NCBI GenBank assembly: GCA_025464445.1
Contig: JAODLY010000032.1
Span: forward strand, 1-64,000
DNA: 64,000 nucleotides
Direction of reading: 5' to 3'
Source of the DNA: Rhodoglobus sp.
GTDB taxonomy: Bacteria; Actinomycetota; Actinomycetes; Actinomycetales; Microbacteriaceae
Part shown: one piece after another, positions 1 to 6,995 of the stretch
Layout: each line of letters starts with the position of its first letter
Numbering within the stretch: the first letter of the stretch is position 1
Notes under the pieces: model-generated
What the model was told of the DNA's origin: nothing
Seen by the model: only the letters and a program-made list of their open reading frames with translations
The model's database searches: none
Translations under genes and position numbers: made by a program

Positions 1-182
1 CAATGCTTACGCACCGCATCAAGGACCTCACGGAACACCTCAAGGAGCACAAGCACGACCACCACTCACGTCGTGGCCTGCTTCTGCTCGTCGGCCAGCG
101 CCGACGCCTGCTGGGCTACCTCCAGGATATCGACATCGAGCGTTACCGCTCCCTGATCGAGCGTCTCGGACTGCGCCGCTAG
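1..182 (+). CDS. rpsO: 30S ribosomal protein S15 (3' part)
   Basis: The 5' end lies outside the window; the frame whose first complete codon begins at position 3 encodes the last 59 residues. It shows the S15 signature ([18 protein letters not shown], then [10 protein letters not shown]) and ends RLGLRR. S15 is a primary 16S rRNA-binding protein of the small subunit platform. A strong terminator follows directly. In actinobacteria pnp normally lies just downstream, but here it is at 16061. Confidence 0.97.
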   Translation, partial: MLTHRIKDLTEHLKEHKHDHHSRRGLLLLVGQRRRLLGYLQDIDIERYRSLIERLGLRR

Positions 183-205
183 TCGCTGTCGCGTCGAACT
201 TGACG

Positions 206-244
206 ACGGGCCGTCACCTACGGGTGGCGGCCCGTTTTCCTTTT
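206..244 (+). terminator. Rho-independent terminator of rpsO
   Basis: Left arm 206-218 pairs with right arm 223-235 over 13 bp with one G-U pair, around the four-base loop TACG. A T-rich tract TTTTCCTTTT follows at 235-244. It lies 24 bp after the rpsO stop. It argues against the longest reading of the next gene, which would start at 200 inside the hairpin. Confidence 0.9.
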
Positions 245-265
245 GTACACTCCGATCCGGAGGAG

Positions 266-1075
266 ATGCCCTTGCGAGAATTCGGCCTTCACGACGTACA
301 AAGCGATTCGAGCGCTGAGGACTGGGCTGTCGACCGTCTCGGCTATCAGGTGCCCCGCGCTGAAGGATTGTCTAGGCGGCTAGCGGCGCTAACAATCCGT
401 CCTGGCTCCCTATTGGATCGAGATGACACAGCGACGGCCTACAACAATCTGACTTTTGAGTTCGAGCGTCTGGTGACGTCTGCTATCGAGCCGCTCGGAA
501 TGCTCGGGAAGCTGCTAATACACGAAGGGCTTCCCATCTACAGCGGGTTTACTCTCATGCGTTCCTCGATCGAAGCTTCCGCGCTCGCGAACTGGTTGGT
601 CGAACCAAAGAGTAGCGATGGTCGAATATTTCGTCTGCTCTGGCTGACCATGAAGAATCGCAGGGACACAGAAGCCTTCTTGCTTCCGCGCAATCCCAAG
701 TCTCCCGAGAGGACGACCAAGGTCTTGGCGCGCCTAACGGAACTGAAGGACCAACGAAAGTCGCTCAGGGACCGGGGGCTTGATCGACGTTTCCCTAACA
801 TGAGCGCCCTGCTCGCCGACCAAAGTCAAGGATGGTACAAGGATGAACTCTCGCCACTTGACCTATGGCGGGCCTGCAGCGGGATAGCTCATGCGAACGG
901 AGCCATCACCATGGAGATTCTCGAACGAAGAGAATTGCCCAAGGTCGCGGATGGTCGCGGTCCGGTGTATCACATGACCGCCAGTTGGGCATTGACCAGC
1001 CTGATGTACGAGACGTCCCTTGTTCGAATCGAATCTGCAATCTCTCGAATTGAAGAGCTTTCCGCACTTGATTGA
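266..1075 (+). CDS. Hypothetical helical protein, HEPN/DUF5677-like appearance
   Basis: Not confidently recognised. About 269 residues, mostly helical, with no signal peptide or membrane segment. Blocks such as RSSIEASALANWLVEP and WRACSGIAHANG resemble uncharacterised proteins with HEPN-like helical folds; this is an impression of the fold, not an assignment. An upstream ATG at 200 lies in the rpsO terminator and is unlikely. GGAGGAG at 259-265 touches the ATG at 266, so TTG at 272 (6 nt spacing) may be the true start. A possible -10 TACACT is at 246-251. The gene is visibly more AT-rich than its neighbours, which suggests recent acquisition. Confidence 0.6.
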   Translation: MPLREFGLHDVQSDSSAEDWAVDRLGYQVPRAEGLSRRLAALTIRPGSLLDRDDTATAYNNLTFEFERLVTSAIEPLGMLGKLLIHEGLPIYSGFTLMRSSIEASALANWLVEPKSSDGRIFRLLWLTMKNRRDTEAFLLPRNPKSPERTTKVLARLTELKDQRKSLRDRGLDRRFPNMSALLADQSQGWYKDELSPLDLWRACSGIAHANGAITMEILERRELPKVADGRGPVYHMTASWALTSLMYETSLVRIESAISRIEELSALD

Positions 1076-1174
1076 TTGCAGGTCACCAGAGGTGAGTTGA
1101 TTTGCTCGACCAGTGGCTCAGCGCCTCCTCCTCTGGGGTGAGTTCAGCCATGCGATAAGCGTAGGGTCGACCCC

Positions 1175-1420
1175 GTGGAACCGTACTTCATCGCCCTCGT
1201 TGGCGTGGTCATCGCGCTGTCAGCGGTCGCGCTCTGGCGTGCACTGCCGAGCCAGCGGCGCAGGCAGGTTCGTAGCGTGACATCCGCGACGCTGGGCATC
1301 GCGGATGACGTTTTCCGGCCGATGACTGCCGACGCGACCGACATCTGGGAAGCCCAGAACGAAGCGCCCGCACCGGCCCCACTGCCCGGCGACAAGGGCA
1401 GGATCAGGATCGAGCTGTAG
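1175..1420 (+). CDS. Small single-pass membrane protein
   Basis: 81 residues from GTG: one N-terminal membrane helix (about residues 4-22, IALVGVVIALSAVALW) followed by a basic stretch (PSQRRRQ) and a soluble acidic/proline-rich tail. The start is supported by a -10 hexamer TAGGGT at 1162-1167, seven bases before GTG, as for a leaderless mRNA. The last 17 bases overlap the convergent gene at 1404-1676. Function unknown. Confidence 0.6.
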   Translation: MEPYFIALVGVVIALSAVALWRALPSQRRRQVRSVTSATLGIADDVFRPMTADATDIWEAQNEAPAPAPLPGDKGRIRIEL

Positions 1421-1676
1421 CCAGCTGCACAACGAGCACCACGAGGGCGGCGGCGAGCAGCAACGATCCGACGGCCGTGGCGACCACCCCGGTGATGCGT
1501 GCCCCGGCCGGCGTGAAGGGTTGGGCGAAGAGTTGCGGCATGGTCGACCCGAACATGCCCTGGAGGTCGGTGTGGGCATCCCGGGTCACCCGCTCGGCAT
1601 ACCGGAACACGTAGATGCCGAAGCCGAGGATCGCGGCCCCGAAGACGGCGAGGGCGATGATCACGACGAGGCTCAC
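1404..1676 (-). CDS. Small two-helix membrane protein
   Basis: 90 residues from GTG with two membrane helices (about residues 3-23 and 63-86) separated by a roughly 40-residue soluble loop. No family recognised. A -10 hexamer TACGCT (complement of 1683-1688) lies six bases before GTG, so the transcript should be leaderless. That hexamer overlaps the -10 of the divergent gene at 1699. The 3' end overlaps the neighbouring convergent gene by 17 bp. Confidence 0.65.
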   Translation of the reverse strand: MSLVVIIALAVFGAAILGFGIYVFRYAERVTRDAHTDLQGMFGSTMPQLFAQPFTPAGARITGVVATAVGSLLLAAALVVLVVQLATARS

Positions 1677-1682
1677 GGCTCA

Positions 1683-1692
1683 AGCGTATGGT
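1683..1692. promoter_or_regulatory. Overlapping divergent -10 elements
   Basis: TATGGT at 1687-1692 on the plus strand is six bases before the ATG at 1699. TACGCT on the minus strand (complement of 1683-1688) is six bases before the GTG at 1676. The two hexamers share bases 1687-1688, so polymerase should not be able to open both at once. Start codons are only 22 bp apart and neither gene has room for a Shine-Dalgarno sequence. Confidence 0.6.
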
Positions 1693-1698
1693 CGAAAG

Positions 1699-2067
1699 AT
1701 GTCCTGGCCCGCCACCCAACTCGCGCAGTTGCACGACGCCGTCGAGATCGTGCTCGTGATGCACCGCGCTGGCCACGATGACCTGCGCGTTCCGGTCTGG
1801 GTGGTCGTGGTGGGGGAGCACGCGTACGTGCGCTCCTGGAAGGGCGCGGGCAGCGTGTGGTTCAGGCGCGCACTCGCGGATGCCGACCAGGCGATCGTGC
1901 TGGCCGGCGTCACGATCCCGGTGCGTTTCGTGCACGTCGACGACTTCGACGACATCGTGGTCGGCGACGGATATCGGGCCAAGTACTCCCGCTATCCGGA
2001 GAGCTACATCGACCCGATGGTCGCCCCGAAAGCCGTCGAGACGACGATGCGGCTCGACCCGCGGTGA
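1699..2067 (+). CDS. DUF2255 family protein
   Basis: 122 residues, cytoplasmic. The pattern EIVLVMHRAGHDDLRVPVWVVVVG, then VRSWKG near the middle and YIDPMVAP near the end, fits the DUF2255 family (split-barrel-like small proteins, role unknown). ATG at 1699 was chosen over an in-frame upstream start at 1615 because it follows the -10 hexamer TATGGT by six bases and begins at the family's conserved region. Its stop overlaps the GTG of the next gene by four bases, so the two are probably translationally coupled. Confidence 0.75.
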   Translation: MSWPATQLAQLHDAVEIVLVMHRAGHDDLRVPVWVVVVGEHAYVRSWKGAGSVWFRRALADADQAIVLAGVTIPVRFVHVDDFDDIVVGDGYRAKYSRYPESYIDPMVAPKAVETTMRLDPR

Positions 2068-2519
2068 CGCGCACCGCCTTAGCCCGCACCGTCGTGCTGC
2101 TCGAGGGTGTGAGCGATGTCGCAGCGGCGCGGCTCGCGGGGTTGTGCGATGCCGGCGAGCAACGGTTCTTCGCGCGCGCACTCGAGCGCGCCGGGCTCGG
2201 CGCCGACCTGGACCGTGAGCGGATGGCATCCCTCGGCTTCTTCATCTGTGTCGCCGACCTCGAGGACGAGTTGATCCGCGCGCTGGGCACCGACGGAGTC
2301 GACCGGGTGATCGAAGGTCAGGGCCAGCTGCACCTGCTGCGGACGTTCCGCAACCAACCGTTCCAACGCGGGCGCACGCCTGCGCAGCAGTTGCGGCGGT
2401 TCATCGGTACGACAGCTGGCCGCAAAGAACAGTACGGCCGCGCGCTCGTGGATGGGCTCGACCTCGACCGGGTGCCGTCGCCGCTGTCGGGGCTGCTCGC
2501 CCACGTCGCGGCGGGTTAG
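2064..2519 (+). CDS. TOPRIM/OLD-type nuclease-like protein with internal deletion
   Basis: 151 residues from GTG, overlapping the DUF2255 stop by four bases. It opens with TVVLLEGVSD, the first strand and catalytic glutamate of a TOPRIM domain, then passes within a few residues to ARLAGLCDAGE and later VADLEDELIRALG. As I recall the family, about 35-45 residues containing a second strand and a GGxTN-type turn lie between these blocks; they are absent here. The C-terminal part (QPFQRGRTPAQQLRRF) looks intact. The reading frame is open, so this is an in-frame deletion. The protein may be inactive or a minimal variant. Confidence 0.65.
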   Translation: MTRTALARTVVLLEGVSDVAAARLAGLCDAGEQRFFARALERAGLGADLDRERMASLGFFICVADLEDELIRALGTDGVDRVIEGQGQLHLLRTFRNQPFQRGRTPAQQLRRFIGTTAGRKEQYGRALVDGLDLDRVPSPLSGLLAHVAAG

Positions 2520-2770
2520 GCGTCTGGCAGGTCCACGAGGTTGTTGCGCTGCTGGCCATCCCAATTGGCGCGCAGGTACTTGCCGAACTGGCCGTCCGCC
2601 ACCTGGATCGCCGCGCCGCCACCACCGTCGAACGGCACGAAATACACCTCGACGCCGTGCTCGATGTCGGAGATCGCGTCGGCGTGCGAGACCGTGCCGA
2701 ATTCTCCCGCGAGGGCGACTATGTTGCCGAACCGGTCTTTGCCGGTGCGGTAGACGGGACGTTCGGCCAT
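2516..2770 (-). CDS. DUF3892 domain protein
   Basis: 84 residues. The order GKDRFGNIVALAG, HADAISDIEHGVEVYFV, then KYLRANWD and NNLVDLP matches DUF3892, a small domain of unknown function. ATG at 2770 is preferred over an in-frame upstream start because AGAAGG lies six bases before it and family members start here. It is convergent with and overlaps the TOPRIM-like gene by four bases. The LacI-type regulator gene ends 60 bp upstream on the same strand. Confidence 0.75.
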   Translation of the reverse strand: MAERPVYRTGKDRFGNIVALAGEFGTVSHADAISDIEHGVEVYFVPFDGGGGAAIQVADGQFGKYLRANWDGQQRNNLVDLPDA

Positions 2771-2830
2771 GGGCGACCTTCTCTGGGTGTCGGGAACACC
2801 ATAAACCATGTTTCAGAGAAGGGCGTGCAG

Positions 2831-3838
2831 TCAGTCGAACCTGGCCGGGGGAGCGGTCGACTTGCGCACGACGAGTTCGGGCTCTGTGCCCACCACTTCG
2901 GCGGCGCCCCTCTCTTCGATGAGCCCGAGCAGCGTCGACATTATCTGGAAACCGAGCTGCACGAAGTCTTGCCGCACGGTTGTCAGCGGCGGGATGAAGT
3001 GGGCAGCCTCGGGGATGTCGTCGAACCCCACAACGCTGATCGCGTCCGGTACCCGCACGCCGTTGTCGGCGAGGGAATGCAGCAGGCCGAGCGCCATCGT
3101 GTCGTTGGCGCTGAAGATCGCTGTCGCCTCCCGGGATGCGGCGAACTCGCGCCCCCGCTCGTAACCGCTCTCCGGGGTCCAGTTGCCGAACCGCGGCTCC
3201 GGCACCGGCAGGCCCCTGCTCTCCAACTCCGTGCGCCAGCCGCGCAGGCGCTCGCTCGCGTCGAGGGACCAGTCCGGGCCGGCAAGGTGGCCGATCGCGC
3301 GGTGACCGAGGTCGGCGAGATGAGCGGTCGCCATCCTGGCGCCGAGAAACTGGTCGATCGCGACGTTCTTGCGGTGTGTGGAACCACCGCTGTCCGCGAC
3401 GACGAAGGGCACGTCGATCTCGAGGGAGTCGATGATGTCGAGCGCGCGCTTGTCGGCGACGATCAGCACGATGCCTTCGACGCCCTGGCCGAGCAGCACG
3501 TCGAGGGCAGCCTGCATGGGCTCCTGCTCCGCCGTGGGCAGGCTCGCCATGCTCACCTGGTAGCCGGATGCCCTGGCGGCCTCGTTGAAGGCGATCATGC
3601 GCTTGGAGTGGCTGTGCAGGGCGAGCCCCGTGCTGATCAGCCCGATGTTCTTGGTGCGGTTCGTCGCGAGCGCCCTGGCCACGGTGCTGCGACGGTACTT
3701 GAGCTTTTTGATTGCCGTCTCGACCCGGTCGCGCGTCTCGTCGTTCACCCGGTGCGGTTCGTTGAGCACTCGCGAGACCGTCTGGTGCGACACACCGGCG
3801 GCGTGACCGACATCGGCCATTGTGACTCGAGCGCTCAC
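2831..3838 (-). CDS. LacI family transcriptional regulator
   Basis: 335 residues from GTG with GGGAGGAG upstream. N-terminal LacI helix-turn-helix (VTMADVGHAAGVSHQTVSRV) and hinge (TVARALATN), then a periplasmic-binding-protein-like effector domain ending in the conserved SVVGFDDIPEA and PPLTTVRQDF blocks. It is the last gene of the minus-strand sugar operon 2831-8386. Two LacI-type operators lie in the operon promoter, so it most likely represses the whole cluster, including itself, until the transported sugar or a derivative binds. Effector unknown. Confidence 0.92.
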   Translation of the reverse strand: MSARVTMADVGHAAGVSHQTVSRVLNEPHRVNDETRDRVETAIKKLKYRRSTVARALATNRTKNIGLISTGLALHSHSKRMIAFNEAARASGYQVSMASLPTAEQEPMQAALDVLLGQGVEGIVLIVADKRALDIIDSLEIDVPFVVADSGGSTHRKNVAIDQFLGARMATAHLADLGHRAIGHLAGPDWSLDASERLRGWRTELESRGLPVPEPRFGNWTPESGYERGREFAASREATAIFSANDTMALGLLHSLADNGVRVPDAISVVGFDDIPEAAHFIPPLTTVRQDFVQLGFQIMSTLLGLIEERGAAEVVGTEPELVVRKSTAPPARFD

Positions 3839-3856
3839 CTGTTCTCCTCCCAGAAC

Positions 3857-3876
3857 GGACCAGTAGTTACTGGTCC
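3857..3876. promoter_or_regulatory. Perfect 9+2+9 palindrome, candidate operator
   Basis: GGACCAGTA-GT-TACTGGTCC is a perfect inverted repeat 18 bp upstream of the LacI regulator GTG. It overlaps the last codons of the dehydratase gene (stop at 3867). It lacks the central CG of LacI operators and looks more like a GntR-family site (TGGT...ACCA half sites), so a second regulator may act here. A terminator or processing role is possible but there is no T tract. Confidence 0.5.
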
Positions 3877-5027
3877 ACAACCGACCCGTCGACGTGCAGC
3901 CGGGTGAGGATCTCCCGCTTTCGATAAGGGTAGCGTTCGGCGGCATCCGGTTGCAGCGCGACGCCGATGCCGGGCACGTCGTTGATCGTGACGAAGCCGT
4001 GCCCGTCGTGCTCGGCGGCGCCGCTCACGAGGCCGGCGGGATCCGGCCGGTTGTCGCCCTTCTCACCCCAGGTTTCGTTGGGGAATTCCTGGATGACGAA
4101 GTTGGGCGCTGTCGCCGCGATCTGCAGGCACGCCGCAGTCGACACGGGGCTGAGCGGGTTGTGCGGCACGACGCCGATGTGCATCGCCTCGGCGAGCGCG
4201 GCGACCTTGCGCGCTCCGGTGATTCCGCCGACTATGCAGACGTCGGGGCGCACGAGCTGGGCGCCGCCGCGGGAGATGAGCATCTGGAATTCCCAGAGCG
4301 AGGTGTAGCGCTCGCCCGTGGCGATCGGGATATTGATCTTCGACGCCACGTAGGCCATCTCGTCGATGTTGTCGGGCAGCACGGGGTCTTCGAGGAAGAG
4401 CGGCGTGTACTGCTCGATCGCGTTCCCGAGCTGCACCGCCTCGTAGGGCGAGAGCCGCCTGTGGATCTCGATGCAGAGGTCGACGTCGGTTCCCGCGGCT
4501 TCGCGATACCGGCGCACGGCGTCCGCCGCCCCCTGGATCTTGGCCACGTGCGTCTCGAAGTACGGCTCGGTGCGCGGAGCGTCGGTGAAGGGGGTGAGGT
4601 GCCCTACCGCCGTGTAGCCCTGGCGGCGGGCATCCGCGATTCCCTCGACGAGCTCATCTGTCGTCTCGCCGAACACGTGGTAGTACACCCGCGCCCTGTC
4701 GCGCACCTTGCCCCCGAGCAGTTCGTGCACGGGCGCGTCGTGGTGCTTGCCCTTGATGTCCCAGAGCGCGATGTCCACCGCACTCAGGGCGCCCATCACG
4801 ACCGAGCCGCCGAAGTGCGACCACCGGTAGAGGTACTGCCAGTGGTGCTCGATCGTCAGCGGGTCTTTGCCGATGAGGTAGTCGGCGAACCGGGTGATGG
4901 TGGCGGCTGCGCCCTCCTGGAATCCCCACGCTCCAGACTCACCGAGACCGACGATTCCGGTGTCTGTCGCGATCTCGACGAACAGGTAGCGATCGATGAA
5001 GATCGGGGTGACGCTCTGGATACGCAT
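3867..5027 (-). CDS. Mandelate racemase/enolase-superfamily sugar-acid dehydratase (galactonate dehydratase-like)
   Basis: 386 residues. N-terminal capping domain, then a TIM barrel with the expected ligands: E187 in CIEIHRR, E213 in FLEDP and E239 in ATGER bind Mg2+. H189 and the D262/H289 pair (RPDVC, VPHNPLSP) are the likely acid/base residues. The HNPLSPVSTAACLQ block resembles D-galactonate-type dehydratases. The enzyme probably removes water from an aldonic acid to give a 2-keto-3-deoxy acid. Substrate is inferred from family only. ATG at 5027 follows GAAAGG by five bases. It lies 40 bp after the permease gene in the same operon. No matching kinase or aldolase is present in the window. 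Confidence 0.85.
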   Translation of the reverse strand: MRIQSVTPIFIDRYLFVEIATDTGIVGLGESGAWGFQEGAAATITRFADYLIGKDPLTIEHHWQYLYRWSHFGGSVVMGALSAVDIALWDIKGKHHDAPVHELLGGKVRDRARVYYHVFGETTDELVEGIADARRQGYTAVGHLTPFTDAPRTEPYFETHVAKIQGAADAVRRYREAAGTDVDLCIEIHRRLSPYEAVQLGNAIEQYTPLFLEDPVLPDNIDEMAYVASKINIPIATGERYTSLWEFQMLISRGGAQLVRPDVCIVGGITGARKVAALAEAMHIGVVPHNPLSPVSTAACLQIAATAPNFVIQEFPNETWGEKGDNRPDPAGLVSGAAEHDGHGFVTINDVPGIGVALQPDAAERYPYRKREILTRLHVDGSVVDQ

Positions 5028-5067
5028 GATGCCTTTCAGTTGTGATGGATGTCGGAGCGAGGGGCGG

Positions 5068-5976
5068 TCAGCCCTTTTCGGCTCCACCGGTCAGTCCTTC
5101 GGTGAGCAGTCGTTCACTCGCAAAGAAGATGATGATGATCGGGATGGTGGTGATCACCGATGCAGCCATGAGCACAGTGGTGGGCACCTCGATGCTGTTT
5201 CCCGTCAATTGGGACAGACCGAGGGACACCGTCCACTGGTCGCGTTTGTCGACGAGGAACAGCAGCGCGAACAGGAACTCGTTCCACGCCACCATGAACA
5301 CGAACAGGCCGTTGACGACGATCGCCGGCATGGCCAGCGGCAGGCTGATGCGCCGCATGATGCCCAGCCGGGATGCCCCGTCGAGCGCCGCGGCCTCCTC
5401 CAGGCTCACCGGAATGGTCTCGAAGTAGTTGCGCAGCATGTAGATGCTCACCGCAACTGTCTGCGACACGTAGACGAGGATCACCGCCACGAGCGAGCCG
5501 CGCAGCCCCACGCGCGTGAAGAACACGAACAGCGGCACAGCGAGCAGGATGCTCGGGAACAGGTACACCGCGAGGAACAGGGCGCTGATCTGCCGCCGCC
5601 CGAAGAACCGCAGCCGGCTGACGGCATAGGACCCGGGGATCGAGACGAGCAGCGTGAGCGCCACGGTGCCCAGCGCGAGCAACGCGCTGTTGCGCATGAA
5701 CCCGAGGAAGCCCTCGCCGCCGTCGGCGACCGAGCCGAGGGCCCGGGTGTACGCGTTGAAGCTCAGGTCGCCGATCGCGACCCAGAGCGCGCCCGGGTTG
5801 TTGAGCACGTCGCCGAGGCCACGCACAGACAGCAGGCCCATGTAGTAGAAGGGGAAGACCGTCGCGATGATCAGGAGGGCGATGACCACCCATCGGATGA
5901 CTCCGAAGAATCGGTTCTCGAACCTGTCGCGACTGAATCTCGGCCGGGCCGGAGCGGTGGCGCGTGCTGTCGTCAT
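5068..5976 (-). CDS. Carbohydrate ABC transporter permease (MalG type)
   Basis: 302 residues, about six membrane helices. The cytoplasmic EAA loop that contacts the ATPase reads LEEAAALDGASRLGIMRRI, followed by LPLAMPAI. This is the second permease of a CUT1-type importer. Its start overlaps the stop of the first permease by four bases (5973-5976). No ATPase gene is in the cluster, so a shared MsiK-type ATPase encoded elsewhere probably powers it, as is common in actinobacteria. Confidence 0.93.
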   Translation of the reverse strand: MTTARATAPARPRFSRDRFENRFFGVIRWVVIALLIIATVFPFYYMGLLSVRGLGDVLNNPGALWVAIGDLSFNAYTRALGSVADGGEGFLGFMRNSALLALGTVALTLLVSIPGSYAVSRLRFFGRRQISALFLAVYLFPSILLAVPLFVFFTRVGLRGSLVAVILVYVSQTVAVSIYMLRNYFETIPVSLEEAAALDGASRLGIMRRISLPLAMPAIVVNGLFVFMVAWNEFLFALLFLVDKRDQWTVSLGLSQLTGNSIEVPTTVLMAASVITTIPIIIIFFASERLLTEGLTGGAEKG

Positions 5977-6995
5977 GTGTAGTCCTCCTCTCGCTTGCCG
6001 AAGAATTTAAGGTAGATGCCCACGAGCACCGCAAGCACTATCGCGATGACCAGGGCCTGCGCTGAGGCCAGGCCGATGTCGCCGCGTCCGGTGAGGAACT
6101 GGTACACGCGCACGCTGATGACCTCGGTGCCGGCTCCACCTCCGGTGAGCAGATAGATGTCGTCGAAGCTCGTGAATGTCCAGATGAAGCGCAGCACCGA
6201 GAGCACGGCGATTGTCGGCAGCAGCTGCGGCCAGATGATGTAGCGGAAGCGCTGGGAGATGGTCGCGCCATCGACAAGGGCGGCCTCTTCGAGCGAGGCG
6301 GGGATGGCTTGCATGCGCGCGGTCAGGAACAGGAAGGCGAAGGGGAACTGCCGCCAGGCCTCGAACAGGATGACCATGATCAGCGCTGTCGGAATAGGGA
6401 TCGTCAGGCCGAACAGCGAGACATCGCTCGACTTCTCGCTGAGGAAGGCGATGGGCTTCGTCCAGCCCAGCAGGTGCTGTCCCCAGTAGTTGATGATGCC
6501 GAACTGCGGGCTCAGCATCGTCTGCCAAACGAAGGTGACGGCGACGACGGGTGCAACGTAGGGCAGGAGCATCACTGAGCGCACGAAGCCGCGGAACCTG
6601 AACTTCTTACGCAGCGCGAGGGTTGCGACGAGGCCGAACGCGATGGATGCCGCGGTGCCGAACACCGAGTAGACGAGCGTCGTGACGAGAGTGTCGACGA
6701 ACCCCGGCGCGGTGACGACGTGGACGAAGTTGTCGAGCACGTAGTTGCCGAAGATTCCTGCAGAGCGCAGGCTGATCAGCCGCACGCGCTGGAAGGCGAG
6801 CGAGACGCTCCACAGGATCGGGAGCACAACCACCGCGAGCACGATGATGACCGTGGGGGCGATGAGTGCCGCGCCGGTGCGGGCTTCGGACCGGCGCATG
6901 GCCCCGCGTTTCGGGATCCGCTTCGGTCGGGGGGAGGGCCCGCCCAGCGGCACCGGAGAGGTTCCGGTGCCGCTGGGAGTGGTGGTGCTTGTCAA
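5973..6995 (-). CDS. Carbohydrate ABC transporter permease (MalF type)
   Basis: 340 residues. A basic N-terminal tail (about 40 residues, PKRIPKRGAMRRSE) precedes six membrane helices. The EAA motif reads LEEAALVDGATISQRFRYII. It pairs with the MalG-type permease downstream. Its start overlaps the binding-protein stop by four bases, so binding protein and both permeases form one translationally coupled unit. Confidence 0.93.
   Translation of the reverse strand: MTSTTTPSGTGTSPVPLGGPSPRPKRIPKRGAMRRSEARTGAALIAPTVIIVLAVVVLPILWSVSLAFQRVRLISLRSAGIFGNYVLDNFVHVVTAPGFVDTLVTTLVYSVFGTAASIAFGLVATLALRKKFRFRGFVRSVMLLPYVAPVVAVTFVWQTMLSPQFGIINYWGQHLLGWTKPIAFLSEKSSDVSLFGLTIPIPTALIMVILFEAWRQFPFAFLFLTARMQAIPASLEEAALVDGATISQRFRYIIWPQLLPTIAVLSVLRFIWTFTSFDDIYLLTGGGAGTEVISVRVYQFLTGRGDIGLASAQALVIAIVLAVLVGIYLKFFGKREEDYT

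Noticed and set aside
1083-1142. Inverted repeat TCACCAGAGG / CCTCTGGGGTGA after the first hypothetical gene
   Set aside because: The stem is short and imperfect with a long loop and no T tract; not strong enough to call a terminator.
2657-3907. Long plus-strand frame opposite the LacI regulator
   Set aside because: GC-driven shadow; the minus-strand LacI protein is complete and has a ribosome site.
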